Shown piece after piece: positions 28,201 to 41,100 of a DNA stretch of 64,000 nt. Each line of letters starts with the position of its first letter. Within the stretch, counting starts at the first letter, position 1. The DNA lies in assembly GCA_943737045.1 (NCBI GenBank), contig CALSFV010000212.1:791001-855000 (forward strand), given 5' to 3'. The notes beneath the pieces are model-generated. The model was given only the letters and a program-made list of their open reading frames with translations, ran no database searches and had not been told where the DNA came from. Position numbers and translations under genes: made by a program. Source of the stretch: Parapristionchus giblindavisi. Its lineage: Eukaryota; Nematoda; Chromadorea; Rhabditida; Diplogasteridae.

Positions 28201-30712
28201 GTAATCTACGAGAAGCCCCCCCCCCCCCCCTGTCCACAACTTAGCATGGTATCAAGTCATATACCGTGTATTACAGTAACCTGACCAACCGTACCTTCTC
28301 TCCTCTCTTTCTACACTCCAATTCGTCTTCGGTCGTCTTGCCCGTGTCGTCCACCTCCATTGCTGCAATGAAACTGTTTATTGATTGATGAAAAACTATT
28401 AATAACTATTTTAGCCCTATATTAGTGAAAAATAATAATACCATCTCCACCAGTCAGTGAAGAATTCTACATATGAATGACCCAACATCAATCAATAAAT
28501 ACCCCTACAGTTATCCAGAATCATATCAATCAATAAATCAATAATAAACTACCGTACCTAATGAGGTCGATCTGCTTCTATCTGACTGCATGATATCTCG
28601 CTTCTTCGTGGGAGAAAGATCTCGCTCAGGGATCACCTCGACTTCTGTCAATTCTTCCTTCACATTGGGCTCTTCCTCCGAATGATCTTTGATCTCTTCA
28701 GGTTGTTCTTTGATCTCTTGACGTTGTTCTTTGATCTCTTTAGGCTGATCTTTGACCTGTAGAGGTTGATCTTCGAGCTCTTTAGATTGATCTTTGATCT
28801 CTTGAGGCTGATCTTTGATCTCTTGAGGTTGATCTTTGATCTTTTCCTCAACAGCAACTACCGTAGTCTCTCTACTCTTTGATCGTTCTTGACTCGTCTC
28901 CGTCTTCAACTCGGGTCCACTCGATTCTTCCGACGGCGAGGGCGTCTTCGATCGACGATCTTTGATCATCGCTTCCGGTTGATCTTTGATCTTTGCTTCT
29001 TGATCTTTGATCTCCTCAGATTGTTCACTACTCTTTGAGGGTGATTCCGAGTGATCTTTTGATGACTCGGGTGAAGCTTGTTCAACCGTAACCTCGATGT
29101 AGCTTCGCATTGGTACCATCTCCTCTTCTTCCGACTTCGATGGCGATGACTCTTCCTGACTAGAGGACTCTGGTTCGATGATCTTCGGAGCTTGATCTTT
29201 GATCTCTTCCTTGGAAGTCGAAGAGGGCTCTGACACTTGATCTTTGATCTCTGAGGAGTCATCATCGTCATCTTTCTGTGCAACTCGAGAGAGTTGTTCA
29301 TCCAATTGATTGAGTAGATCATTGAGTTTGTCCAGAGAAGTATCACGAAGAGCCGACGAACGACCGGGAAGAGCCACGTGTAGCTCTGTAAAGATCAAAG
29401 ATCAACCCAGTTCTCTATGCATGGAGGCCATCAAAGATCAATAATCAAAGACCAAAGGTCATTCACTCACCGGAAGCGCGCCTTGACACATCAGCGAGCG
29501 CGGATTCCTTGTCCAGTAGGGCTTTGCGAGTTTCCTGCAAGAAAAAATCAATGAAATACATGTCTACAGTATTGCATGCAACGATCACCCGATATGGAAA
29601 AGAAAGTAAGAAAATCGGAGGTAAATTGAGACCGACTAGACATTTTGTGCATGCTCCATGGTGCATTCTAGTTTCAGCTACATTCAAAATTTGCGATTTG
29701 CAAAGGCATGACTGATTATAAGAAGTGCCGGTATTATTGAACCAATTTCAAAATTGAATATAGGCCGAATGCGCTGTGCCATGCTGAACAAGCAGATTGT
29801 AGGTAACAGGATAGTGTAGAAACAATGTAACATCATCATATCATCACTCTAACCATACCTTAGCCACGGTGCGATTGGACAGATCCTTGAGAAGGAGTTC
29901 ACGCAATGATTGTTCCATCTTTATCAGGTCTTCCTGCAAACGCACAATCGATAATTGATCAATTTGCTCAATTCAGATACCGTATTAGGTAAGGAAATAC
30001 GGAGAACATTTTATGAGAGCGTTAACGATTGCTGAGGATGAATGGAATAGAGAAAGAGTCAGTGAAGGGTCTGATCATCCCCCAATCTTATCTCGTTGGC
30101 ATAGAATATAACACTAAATAGTGTGTGATATGAAGAGATCGCATACAATTAAATGAATTGTGCATAAGATTTGTATGCAGAGTTAAGTTAAAACTATACA
30201 ATGTAAAATAAATATTTGTAAAATTAATATTTGTATCCTATAGTGATATATACCATCAAAACAACAATTAATCAATAATCTGACCTTCAATCGTTTCTCA
30301 TCTTCAGCCAATGTCGTCAGTGTCTCTCTCGACGACTCAACGTCATATTCCAACTACAAATCATATAAATCATTCATTCAATATTTCCGATACCGTAATC
30401 ATCCTCATGCTACAGTATCACACCATCATATCCTCGCTTCATCACCTAACTATATCAATTTTAACGATAACCCCAATACCTACAGTAATCCTACTGCTGT
30501 ACAACCCGATACACATCTACCATAATCATCTACACTACCGTATACCTTTTGTGTTTCATCAACAATCTGATCAAGTTGTTCGATGGCAGCATGTGTGGAC
30601 AGTTCCATACTTCCAGATTGAGCGAGTCTTCGTCCCTCCATAATAGCCTCCTCCACTGCAGGACGTTGACCCGCTAACCACGCTTCCACCTATCAATCAG
30701 TACATTAATCTT

Positions 30713-30748
<36 letters not shown>

Positions 30749-33700
30749 GTAGTAATATTTAAAAAAAATAATAATAAAAAAAGATGAATGAATGGCAGTA
30801 TCCAATGAAGAATATATCGACATAATAATTGAATAGGCTTTGAGAACACACAATCAAATGTAATCAAATGCGCAATTACTCACTAAGACCATCTATAGTC
30901 CTTGAAACATACCTCACCAGATTCATACTCACAAGTACAGAAAAATGAGCAAAAGATTTTGATCTCGGGCGGGCTCGAACCGCCGGCCTTCTGTGTGTTA
31001 GACAGATGTGATAACCACTACACCACGAGATCGCACGGGCCTCGTGTTGGGAAAAGGCCATAGAGCTTTGCACTCATTCGATGACAATCAAAAAGCAACC
31101 ATTCCCATTGCCCTTCCCGATTGACATTCTACAGTCATTTGAATCTACCGTATACCTCGTCCACTCGAGACGCCCAATCAGCGACTGATGCGACTGGATA
31201 TCGATCGAGATCGAGATGCGCACGCGCCTTCCCAAGGCGCTCTCCGAGTGTGGCGATCTGGAAGAGAATCAATCAGTAATAGATCAACCAAATTTCAACA
31301 TGTAGATAAGTTTCTAAACATTTCATAACACACAGAACAAAGTAAAACGATCGAAAGGGTAAATACTATTTGTCTGAAAACATTGGTGCCGACTTGAAAG
31401 AAGCAATTGAGCATCCAGTGATCAAAAGACATTATCAGATGAGATTAATGGGGACCCAATTCGCATGTCGTAGGCTTATGAGATAGATGAGAGTGATAGA
31501 ATACAGAGAGATGGGGGATTGCAACAACTGATATCTGATTGATAGAGAACAAGTGAAGAGATCAGGAGATACGAGGACTGATAGAGCTTCTTCGATATGG
31601 GAATGATCTATCGATCCATACAATCGATAATCCTGATATTCTACTATCAGCTATCGCATTATACAGATCACAATCAAACATTGAGAATGCTATATTGACG
31701 TCAAGACATGAATAGATGACGTCATCATGAGCATCATCTGCAGAAGTTTCCTACGTATGTGCGATAGCTGCACAGATATAACGATTAATCAGAGGACAAA
31801 AACATAGAGGAAGAGATACACAGAGATAGGGATCGAGATGTAGAGAGAGACATAGAGAACACCAACTGCCACTAGCACTTCTTTTCAACTAGCAGGGCTC
31901 ATCAGGGTCTCCCTCTCCCTCTCCTTTTCTCCTTCCCTTCCCTTTCTGATCTCTCACCACAAGTGATACTTATCTCATACTCTTCAATCTCCTCCATATC
32001 ACTATTCACTATCTAAATCACTTCCTAATCACCCCCGTTGATATCGTCTTTCAACGCTCTTTTAAAGAAGGGGACCCTCGAGTTTTTTCGTGACTAAACT
32101 GGCCAGGCAGAACTATAGATCACATCTCCCTGATTACAAAAACAATTTTCTCTAAAATTTTATATGCCCCGGAATACCGTAAACCCGGGATTAGAGTTCA
32201 CTCATGTCCAGGGAAAGGCGCGAGTTTTTGAAAATATTTAGAAAACTGCAAACGGGATTCGAACCCGCGTGGCACGGTTACAAACGCTGGCATGTAATCA
32301 CTTAGCTATACACGCTACTCTCTGAACCTCTCAATTCTGATAGAGAACATAAGGTCACTTCCTATCTCCCACGTTTTAGCGCACCCCAAATCTCCTGGTT
32401 CCCCTTCTTTAAGCATTCGTAGTTCAAGATGAATGGTCAAAATCTCCTAAAGGCTACAATCATACATGACCAAGAGTGCGATGAGTACAATGTCTAATAG
32501 CTTATCACAACGTTTAAAAATCGATATTCTGCCCGTTCCAATCTCTCCAATCCCCTTCACTATCAACTACAACAATGACCCGCAATCATCCCGTCGCTTT
32601 CATGTCTCATCTCCCTCTCTAAGTACTTCTCCAATTGAAATGTTGCTCATCTCGAGAAATGTACCGCGCACATTCATATACTAGTTGCAGAAACTTGCAA
32701 TACATAAAACTGTTGCACCCTGAACTTTATAAAAGATCAAAGATCAAATAAACGTCTCCACTCTTCCTATATCTATGGCTAGTGTCTCTCTATCTGTGAT
32801 CATATGGGACGACGAAGGAACATATGTGAATGAATGAATTGAATTGAATAGAAATGAATGAACTAGATAGTATAAAAGAGATGGATGATAGACAAAGAGG
32901 AATAGAAGAGATGAGAAGATGAACAACGAGGACGACTTATAGATATCAGATCGATTCAATCAGTCATGATAACAGAATGATAACATCAACTGAACCTCAA
33001 GGAACTACAGTAAGTGATGCGAAACATATCTTAAACTTTAAAAAAGGAGACTGAGGATTCTTTAGAAGCGCAACCTGATCAAATAAGAAACTCTCCGCTC
33101 TGACAATGTTCTCTCGCTTTTTTGTCTACGAAAGGGCGCTGCCAGAGCGGAGAGTAAAATTATCTGAGGTATAAGATGAACTAATGACGAAAGAGATAAG
33201 AACAGAAGGATCGAGAAGATGTATGAGATCTATGGCTATAACTGTGCAATATTATATACTGCTCAACTACAGGATAGGCGAATCAACATGCACACCGATG
33301 CATTACTATAAACAGAGAAAGTGAAACCAGAAAGCGACAGGCAGAAAGCAGAGTGTCAGGAGAATGGATGAAGAAGATGATAAGAAGAGAAAAAAGGACA
33401 ATACAAATGAGAAAACTGATATTGTATGAGGATAAAGATTGGAAAGAATGACAAAATGTTGAAGAGAAAGCAACAACTACTAGAACATACGATAGAATTG
33501 ATATCAAAGTGGGAAGTTAGAGACTCAAAACGCAAGATGGATCTACATTTATGATAAATCCCTAACGAAGAGGTGAGAAGAGTATGATTAAATCATACAT
33601 TTTCGAGCACCCACATTGTGAGTGAGCACTTTTGTTGATGCGGTCAGTTTTGAGACTCGAAACCTATCTAGGAATATGCGGGAGATCGAGATTAGTAAGA

Positions 33701-36700
33701 ATCATCCAGTGCCGGGTCAGTTTTGAGTACTTGAGATGTAGATCGGGTCAGTTTTGTTCAAATTCGGGTCAGTTTATAATTCGCAAAAAAACAACAGATT
33801 GTGGGTGGGGCGAAAATGTATGGATTAAATATACATTGGCTGTGATAGTAGAATAGCAAGGGATATTGGCAAAACGACCAATCTATCAACCGATTCGCAG
33901 CCCTAATCATTCCAAAAAGAAACCAGAAAAACACAGGTTTATGTGGTATTTCAAAACTTGAAGTGTACTTTCATTTCACATGGACAATGCTTGTTAGTTT
34001 ACTTAAAGTGACGTCACACATTTGAAGCGTACTCACGTCTAACTTAAAGACTACTTTAACTAAACTTAAATAAGAAAAAACAATTGCAAGTACACTTCAA
34101 GTGTTGATACTAAAACTCTCTATGCATCTAATTAAACAGATAAGGTAGGCATGGATTTAAATAATCGACCATAATTGAAAGATTGAGAAGAAGAATGACT
34201 TTGAGAGAGAGGGAGGTAGAGAGAATGAGAGAATGCAACAGTCCTCTTTCTCTATCTCTCCACTTCTACCCCCTGGGTATCTGTTTCTGTCTATAGAACT
34301 TCAACCTCTTCCTCCCTTTTCCTCTTCCTCTCTCCTCCCTCTCCCTCTCTCCTCCCTATCCCTCTCTCCTCCCTATCCCTCTCCCTCTCTCCTCCCTATC
34401 CCTCTCTCTTCCTTCTCCCTCTCCCTCACCCTCTCCATAAGTGGGCGCGTGAAAACGAATATTTTTTACGCACAGCCTTGCCTTCCCATGTGGGGACTTG
34501 CGCATAGCTTTGCCTCGCAAAAATCGGACTATTTCCGGTCGAATTCGTCAAAAAAATAGCCATGCGCACAGCCTTGCCTCACCCTTCCCCGGTTTGCGCA
34601 CAGCCTTTCCCCCAGCGTGCCCACCTATGACCCTCTCTCTCCATCTCTCTCCCTCTATCTGTCATCAGGTTTACACACTAAGATCCTCTCTCGCCTTCCG
34701 GAAGGACTGCGGAGAGGGAGATCGTCAGGGAAAGAGAGAAAGGAAGAATAAAAGAGAGACCTAGATGTATAATAGTACAAAGTTCTACAATTATCCCTAA
34801 AGTCTCCAGATTTGTTTGTAACTAGTGAAGACCATGGTTTTGTAATGCTCTCTTTGAACATTTTTGAAAAGAAAAAAGAGAGAAAGAGAAAACTCTCCTC
34901 TTTTCATATACTATCTAGCCCTTCTTTTCTCGTCAATTTGAACATCATATAAATCCATATAAAAGTAATAGATCATATGAATCGATATACACACCTGACT
35001 TGAGAAACTCTTCTTCGCCTTCTTTTCATCCTCATCACCCTTTTCCTCTTCGTCCTCTTTCATTTCATCTTCTAGCAGAGGAGCCGGGCGGTCGTCTAAA
35101 GGGCAATTTATTCAGTATTTATTCCTCACTAACTATCCCATACACGAGCGCTAACAATAAAATATTCTTTTTTTCTTTTATTTAGCTTTTTTTAAGAGCT
35201 TCAGTTCGGAAATTCAACAATATTGGTGGAATAGGCAGTCCTTATATAAATATACAGAAACCAGAAATCAACAAGTTTAAAATTCGATCTCTCTTCTTGT
35301 GCAGACTAAAAGATAGATGAGCCGTAATAAGTTTAGAGATTTATTTACTTGATACACTCCGTGACAGGTGCGACAGCAAATACAGAAATGATAGGTGAAG
35401 ACATGCGTGGGCGCATTGCCGCTAGCGACAAGACCTACAGGGTTTTGGCACCCGATCCACCCGATTTAGCCAAAATTCACTATAAAATTAAATTTTTGCG
35501 CCCCATGCGACCGACCCACTCGATTTTAATTTCCAGCAGTAAAGGCTGCCCACGTATGGGTGAAAAGACATACCCGTGTGTTTCTCCAATTTCTCCTCCA
35601 ATCGATGGAATTTGCTGTTGACGTCGCCGACGAGATCGTTGAGGGAGAGACGAGGTCTGTCAAAGATCAAAGATCAAAATGCGATCGATTAGATACCGAA
35701 GATCAATTCATCGAACAAAGATCAAAGATCAAAGCCCAACTTGATGGAACAGAGTCGTCTCGCTCGAGCGGATAGTCGATCGCGTGCGCCACGTAGAAAC
35801 GACAGAGTTTGGGAAAGCTGTCAATGGATTGATCGATCAATAATCAATAAGAATGGATCAATATTATTCGTTAACCTAAATCACTATTATAAATGCGAGA
35901 AAGATAAGCCTTATATTAACTTCTGATCAGTAGGTACCCGATGTAAATTTGAATGGAGCATTTGAGAATTTAGTCAAACGCGGCTTAATGTTTGTTCCTA
36001 GACGACATCCAAAGCTATCGTATAAGAAGCACTTAGGTAAAAAATCTGTCTCAGTTTCAAAATGGTAACCTTTTGAAGCGACCGATTTTTTCAGGTACTA
36101 TCTGTTTCTGAGTCAGCTTAATCTCTCCCTCCAATTGGACAACACTGCATTACTCGATGGAACCAGGCCAATTCACGTTTCACACAGTATATCAAAGGTA
36201 GTGTCGGACGGCAACGGCAGTACATCATCTACTTTCGAGCAGAAGAAAACCATATTTTAAGCCAATCGCATGATCATTCCCGTAATAGTTCTTGAGTGTG
36301 TCCTTTTATATGACCAAAGATCAAAGATCAAAGATCAAACCTGTTTGCCCTCTTCTGCTTCTGCTTCATCAAGTTTCTTTTCAAGATCTTCATGTAATTG
36401 TTCTACTTGCAGAAGAAGTGTCTCTTCGTCATCCTCCATTGCCTGAAAAGAGATCAAAGATCACCGATAGAAAAGAACAAAGAATATCGATAGAAAAGAT
36501 CAATATCTGAGATCATTTAAAGAGGCGAATTCGGCAAATACTAACGCAGATGTGAAAAGGCGATTTTAAGTTCCACTAAGATGCTAAAAAAGCACACACA
36601 CGTCGCTTGTATTAATAGTAGAAAAGAAAGATAATATTGTGCGTATAAAATGTACTTGCATAAGAAAATGACAAACGTGCTAACGAACGGAAGTCGCTCA

Positions 36701-38132
36701 AAGGATCTCGCCGCGCTAGATCTCGCCCCGCCTCTCGATTGTCTCTCCGCTGCCTCTCTCTAACCCGGCTAACCTTCGCCGCGCGCTATGTGATATATGA
36801 GAGGAATCGCGAGAAAATCGACCGTTTCGGAGGGTCCGCGGCGGTAGAAAATTCGACCCCCTGAAAATTCCAGATTAAGTACTTTGAACGATGCTCTATC
36901 GAACTGCGTTGGCCGAATTTGCATATCTGCTCTCATTTTCGAGTAGCGGTAGGTCAAAGTTGGCTGGTACGGTATTTTTGCCTCGAGTGTGCGTCAGAAA
37001 AATGATCATAACTCCGTTCAAAATAATGATAGAAATTTTTTCAAAAAAAGCATCGAAAGAGGAGAATTTGGGCAACATTTTTCAGTTGATGACGTCATTT
37101 GTCGACCATGCACCGGTGCGGGGCGGTCGGTTTTATGAAAAAGTGATGTAACTTTCCTAATCGGAAAAAGTGCACTTTTCTTCTATGCGCGTTTTGTTGC
37201 ACCCATATGTGTCTAAAAATGACCCAAGTTTCAGAGGATTTGAGAAATGCAAAAAAAAAGCGTTGATTTTAGTGACGCGACCTCGGCTTATTCCTTTATT
37301 TAGTGACGCGACCTCGGCTTATTCCTTTATCAAGAAACAGCAAATGAGCTAAAATGACTCAAAAACATCCGAAAAAACATTACGAGCTCAAAATACCCAT
37401 ATATGACAGTTATTTGAAACACAAAATCACCAAGTTCCGAAAAATTTGAAAAAAACCCATATTTTGCTTTTCCACGTGGGAAAAAACGTTTCAGTAATGT
37501 TAATTAATCTTTATAATATTTCTTATAATGTTTTTGAACATTTATGTTTTTGGAAGTGAAGGCCTACCTGCTCTTAGAGCCGAGATATCCGCCATCGAGA
37601 TTACACGCGCGCGCCCCAACTCACCCTTTGAGAAGAGATGTGTTGCCATAAAATGAATGTTTTCCAGCTCAGAATGACTCAAAACAACTTGTTTCATCAT
37701 TTTTATCACAAAAGAATACCTTGGAACACGTTTTCTGTGTCTGTAAAAATCAGCAAAAGATTTGGATCGAACCGGGGTTCGAACCCGCTCGGTGTTTTTA
37801 GAGCCTCTTTACCTCGACGCCTCGAATGATTTTGCTTATTTTATTTATTTATTTATCGTACATCGCAAGGGTGTTTCAACAAGTACAAAGTGTTCGAGTG
37901 CAAAAAAAATATGTGAAAGAATAAAATTATTAAAAGAGGATGGGTATGGGGGAAGGTGAGAGATCAATTGATTTACTAAACATAGTAATAGTAATAGTAA
38001 CATAGTAACATGATACAACGGATGTCTTTGTAATATGTTATTTCAATGTTAATTGTTTTGAATTATGACTGATTTCTCTAATAAATGTATCTTATCTAAC
38101 ATTACTTTTGACATTGTACTTCATCATTCCTT

Positions 38133-38176
<44 letters not shown>

Positions 38177-41100
38177 GAAGGTATGGGGGGGGGGGGCTCA
38201 CACTCGTTCTTTGTTGTTCAAATGCAACTCTGTTCGCTCAGAGTTTTCTAGCATCTCCATTTCGTGTAGTTGCCAGATGTTAGTCTACCTTCTCCTTTTT
38301 CTCTCCCTGTCTGTTCCCGAAAGAGCGTGTGGGAGTGAGAGAGCGGATGATGAGCAGTCGCGCGGAGTTGAGGCGCGCGCGTGTAATCTCGATGACGGAT
38401 ATCTCGGCTCTAAGAGCAGGTAGGCCTTAACTTCCAAAAACATAAATGTTCAAAAACATTATAAGAAATATTATAAAGATTAATTAACATTACTGAAACG
38501 TTTTTTCCCACGTGGAAAAGCAAAATATGGGTTTTTTTCAAATTTTACGGAACTTGGTGATTTTGTGTTTCAAATAACTGTCATATATGGGTATTTTGAG
38601 CTCGTAATGTTTTTTCGGATGTTTTTGAGTCATTTTAGCTCATTTGCTGTTTCTTGATAAAGGAATAAGCCGAGGTCGCGTCACTAAATAAAGGAATAAG
38701 CCGAGGTCGCGTTACTAAAATCAACGCTTTTTTTTGCATTTCTCAAATCCTCTGACACTTGGGTCATTTTTAGACACATATGGGTGCAACAAAACGCGCA
38801 TAGAAGAAAAGTGCACTTTTTCCGATTAGGAAAGTTACGTCACTTTTTCATAAAACCGACCGCCCCGCACCGGCGCATGGTCGACAAATGACGTCATCAA
38901 CTGAAAAATGTTGCCCAAATTCTCCTCTTTCGATGCTTTTTTTGAAAAAAAATTCCATCATTATTTTGAACGGAGTTATGATCATTTTTCTGACGCACAC
39001 TCGAGCCAAAAATACCGTACCAGCCAACTTTGACCTACCGCTACTCGAAAATGAGAGCAGATATGCAAATTCGGCCAACGCAGTTCGATAGAGCATCGTT
39101 CAAAGTACTTAATCTGAAATTTTCAGGGGGTCGAATTTTCTACCGCCGGGGGGTGGTCGAACCTCCGGCGATTCCTCTCATATAAAAGAGATCAGACATA
39201 GTTTCTGAACCGTGCAAAACAAGAAAGTCTCTTCAACAAATAAAACAAGAGATTTTTATACGCTCAATACGATGAATACCGCAAAATGTACTGCAGAGCC
39301 ACCGGCAGGAGGAAAGTGGGCGAAGCGTCAAAGATCAAAGACCAAAGATCAAAGACCAACCTGAAGCGTTCTCTGCCATCCATTGAGCACCTCTTTCAGT
39401 GTATCTGCACGTGCTCTTCGAGCGAGGAAAAGCTGCTCACTGCCTGAAGAATAACAAATAATTAATGTTATTAACATAATGATGAGTTCGTCAGATCACC
39501 GAGAATTATTGACGTTGAGATTTTAGTTAATCATAAAATGCACGAAACACGATAACAACTGGTCCAACTTTGACTAGCCAGTACACGATCCATTCGCTTT
39601 TATATACACACATTGTGAGTTTCCCATAATCAATAAACAAATCAAAATAAATTAATAAATCAATCAATAACTACCGTACCTCTGGCACCCTTTTCCCTAA
39701 CCAATCTCTCCAATTGTTCCAATTCCTTCAATCCTCCCTCGTTTCGATTCCACTCTCCTATCAATTCTTGCACTGCTCCATCGTCACCTGTGCTGTCACT
39801 TCTGAAACAATTATATTTATTTAATTATTCAATCAAAATACGATTTTTACATTGTTTAACGCTACAAAAAGAACTTCATATTTCCAATCTAATTTATGCC
39901 ATGAATTAGTTAACAAGTACAGCACAGTGTGCTGAGAACACTACAGCAGATGAAAGAGCCATTTTTAGCTTCCATTTTTGTATCACGAGGTCACACACTA
40001 CGACAAAAAGTTCAAAGATTAAAGCTCAAACCTGGCAAACTCCGCGATGCTCTTCTCTATATGGTCGAGCACGCCATCCACTCGCTTGCCCTGTAAACGA
40101 GATCAGAGATCAAATGATTAACAGGCGAAAGATAAACCATTGAACAGATCTGGCAACTATACGCTCTTTTGAAATCCAATTCAATGGAAGTTCTACAGAA
40201 CATGGCCAACCCCATACAGTATTCTAGAACCTAATGGCCGAAACAGTGAATCCGACCCTACTAATTACTCCATTTGGCTCCCTATTACCCATTTCTATCA
40301 ATACATTTAAATGTTTATATTTCTATTTTAATTCATTATTTCTTCCCACAACACTTGAACCATCCTTGAGTCATGACGTCATTATCTCGGCAAACACTCA
40401 CACTTACACGATCTCTTGTTCTACTATTATCGATTCCCAGTTGTCTATATTACAAACTAAGGTGATTAAAGATTTAATCTTTCATAATAAACCCCAAAAT
40501 CTACAGTATAACCACGAAGAAGGCATACTATCCATACCTCTTCTTCCATCTTCCCCACGAATATGAGACAATCATCTAGCCGATCGACCGAGTTGTCGGC
40601 ACGAATTATCAATTCCTGAAAGAAAAGCGAGAAATTATTAATATCGATGCAAAAGTAGTTCGTCAGCTAGTTCTTAAAGGCACACCCCAACCTAATTTTA
40701 CTCTCCACACTCTCTCTCGTAGAAAAAAGCGAGAGAGCATTGCCAGAGCGGAGAGTTTCAAATTAGCTCGGAATGTGCCTCTAAATACGAAAATGGTCTT
40801 CCTGGTGTTTTCGTATTTCACATATGATACATTATCAATCTAACAGGGCGCTGAGCAATAGTCGGAATATTCGTACGATATTAATCGCAGCGTTTCGAGA
40901 GCGTTCACAGATAAATGGGTAGATCGAAAAAATAGACAGTACGCAAAAGTGAGTGCGCAGACGGTTAAGTGCAATATACTGTTTTTTAAGCATTTTGCAA
41001 TTTCCAAGTTCTCAAGGACCGCTCTCCCGTCGCTGTGAAAATCGTAAGGTCTGTCTAGCATAAACTGACAAACCAACATCCTCCCCCAGAGTATTTCAAA

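Larger units (their letters stand above)
31258..34994. other. 3.7-kb dys-1 intron, the largest complete one
   Basis: Contains a degenerate tRNA-like sequence (32244), one copy of the 100-bp fold-back family (33076), the 33948 and 34436 elements and CT-rich tracts (31905-31945, 34310-34435). At 33640-33775 GGGTCAGTTTTG-type units recur. I see no exon. Confidence 0.7.

Noticed and set aside
36891..39096. Mirror frames ([20 protein letters not shown]) in the 2.4-kb fold-back arms.
   Set aside because: Open by chance and duplicated by arm identity; they end differently in the two arms.
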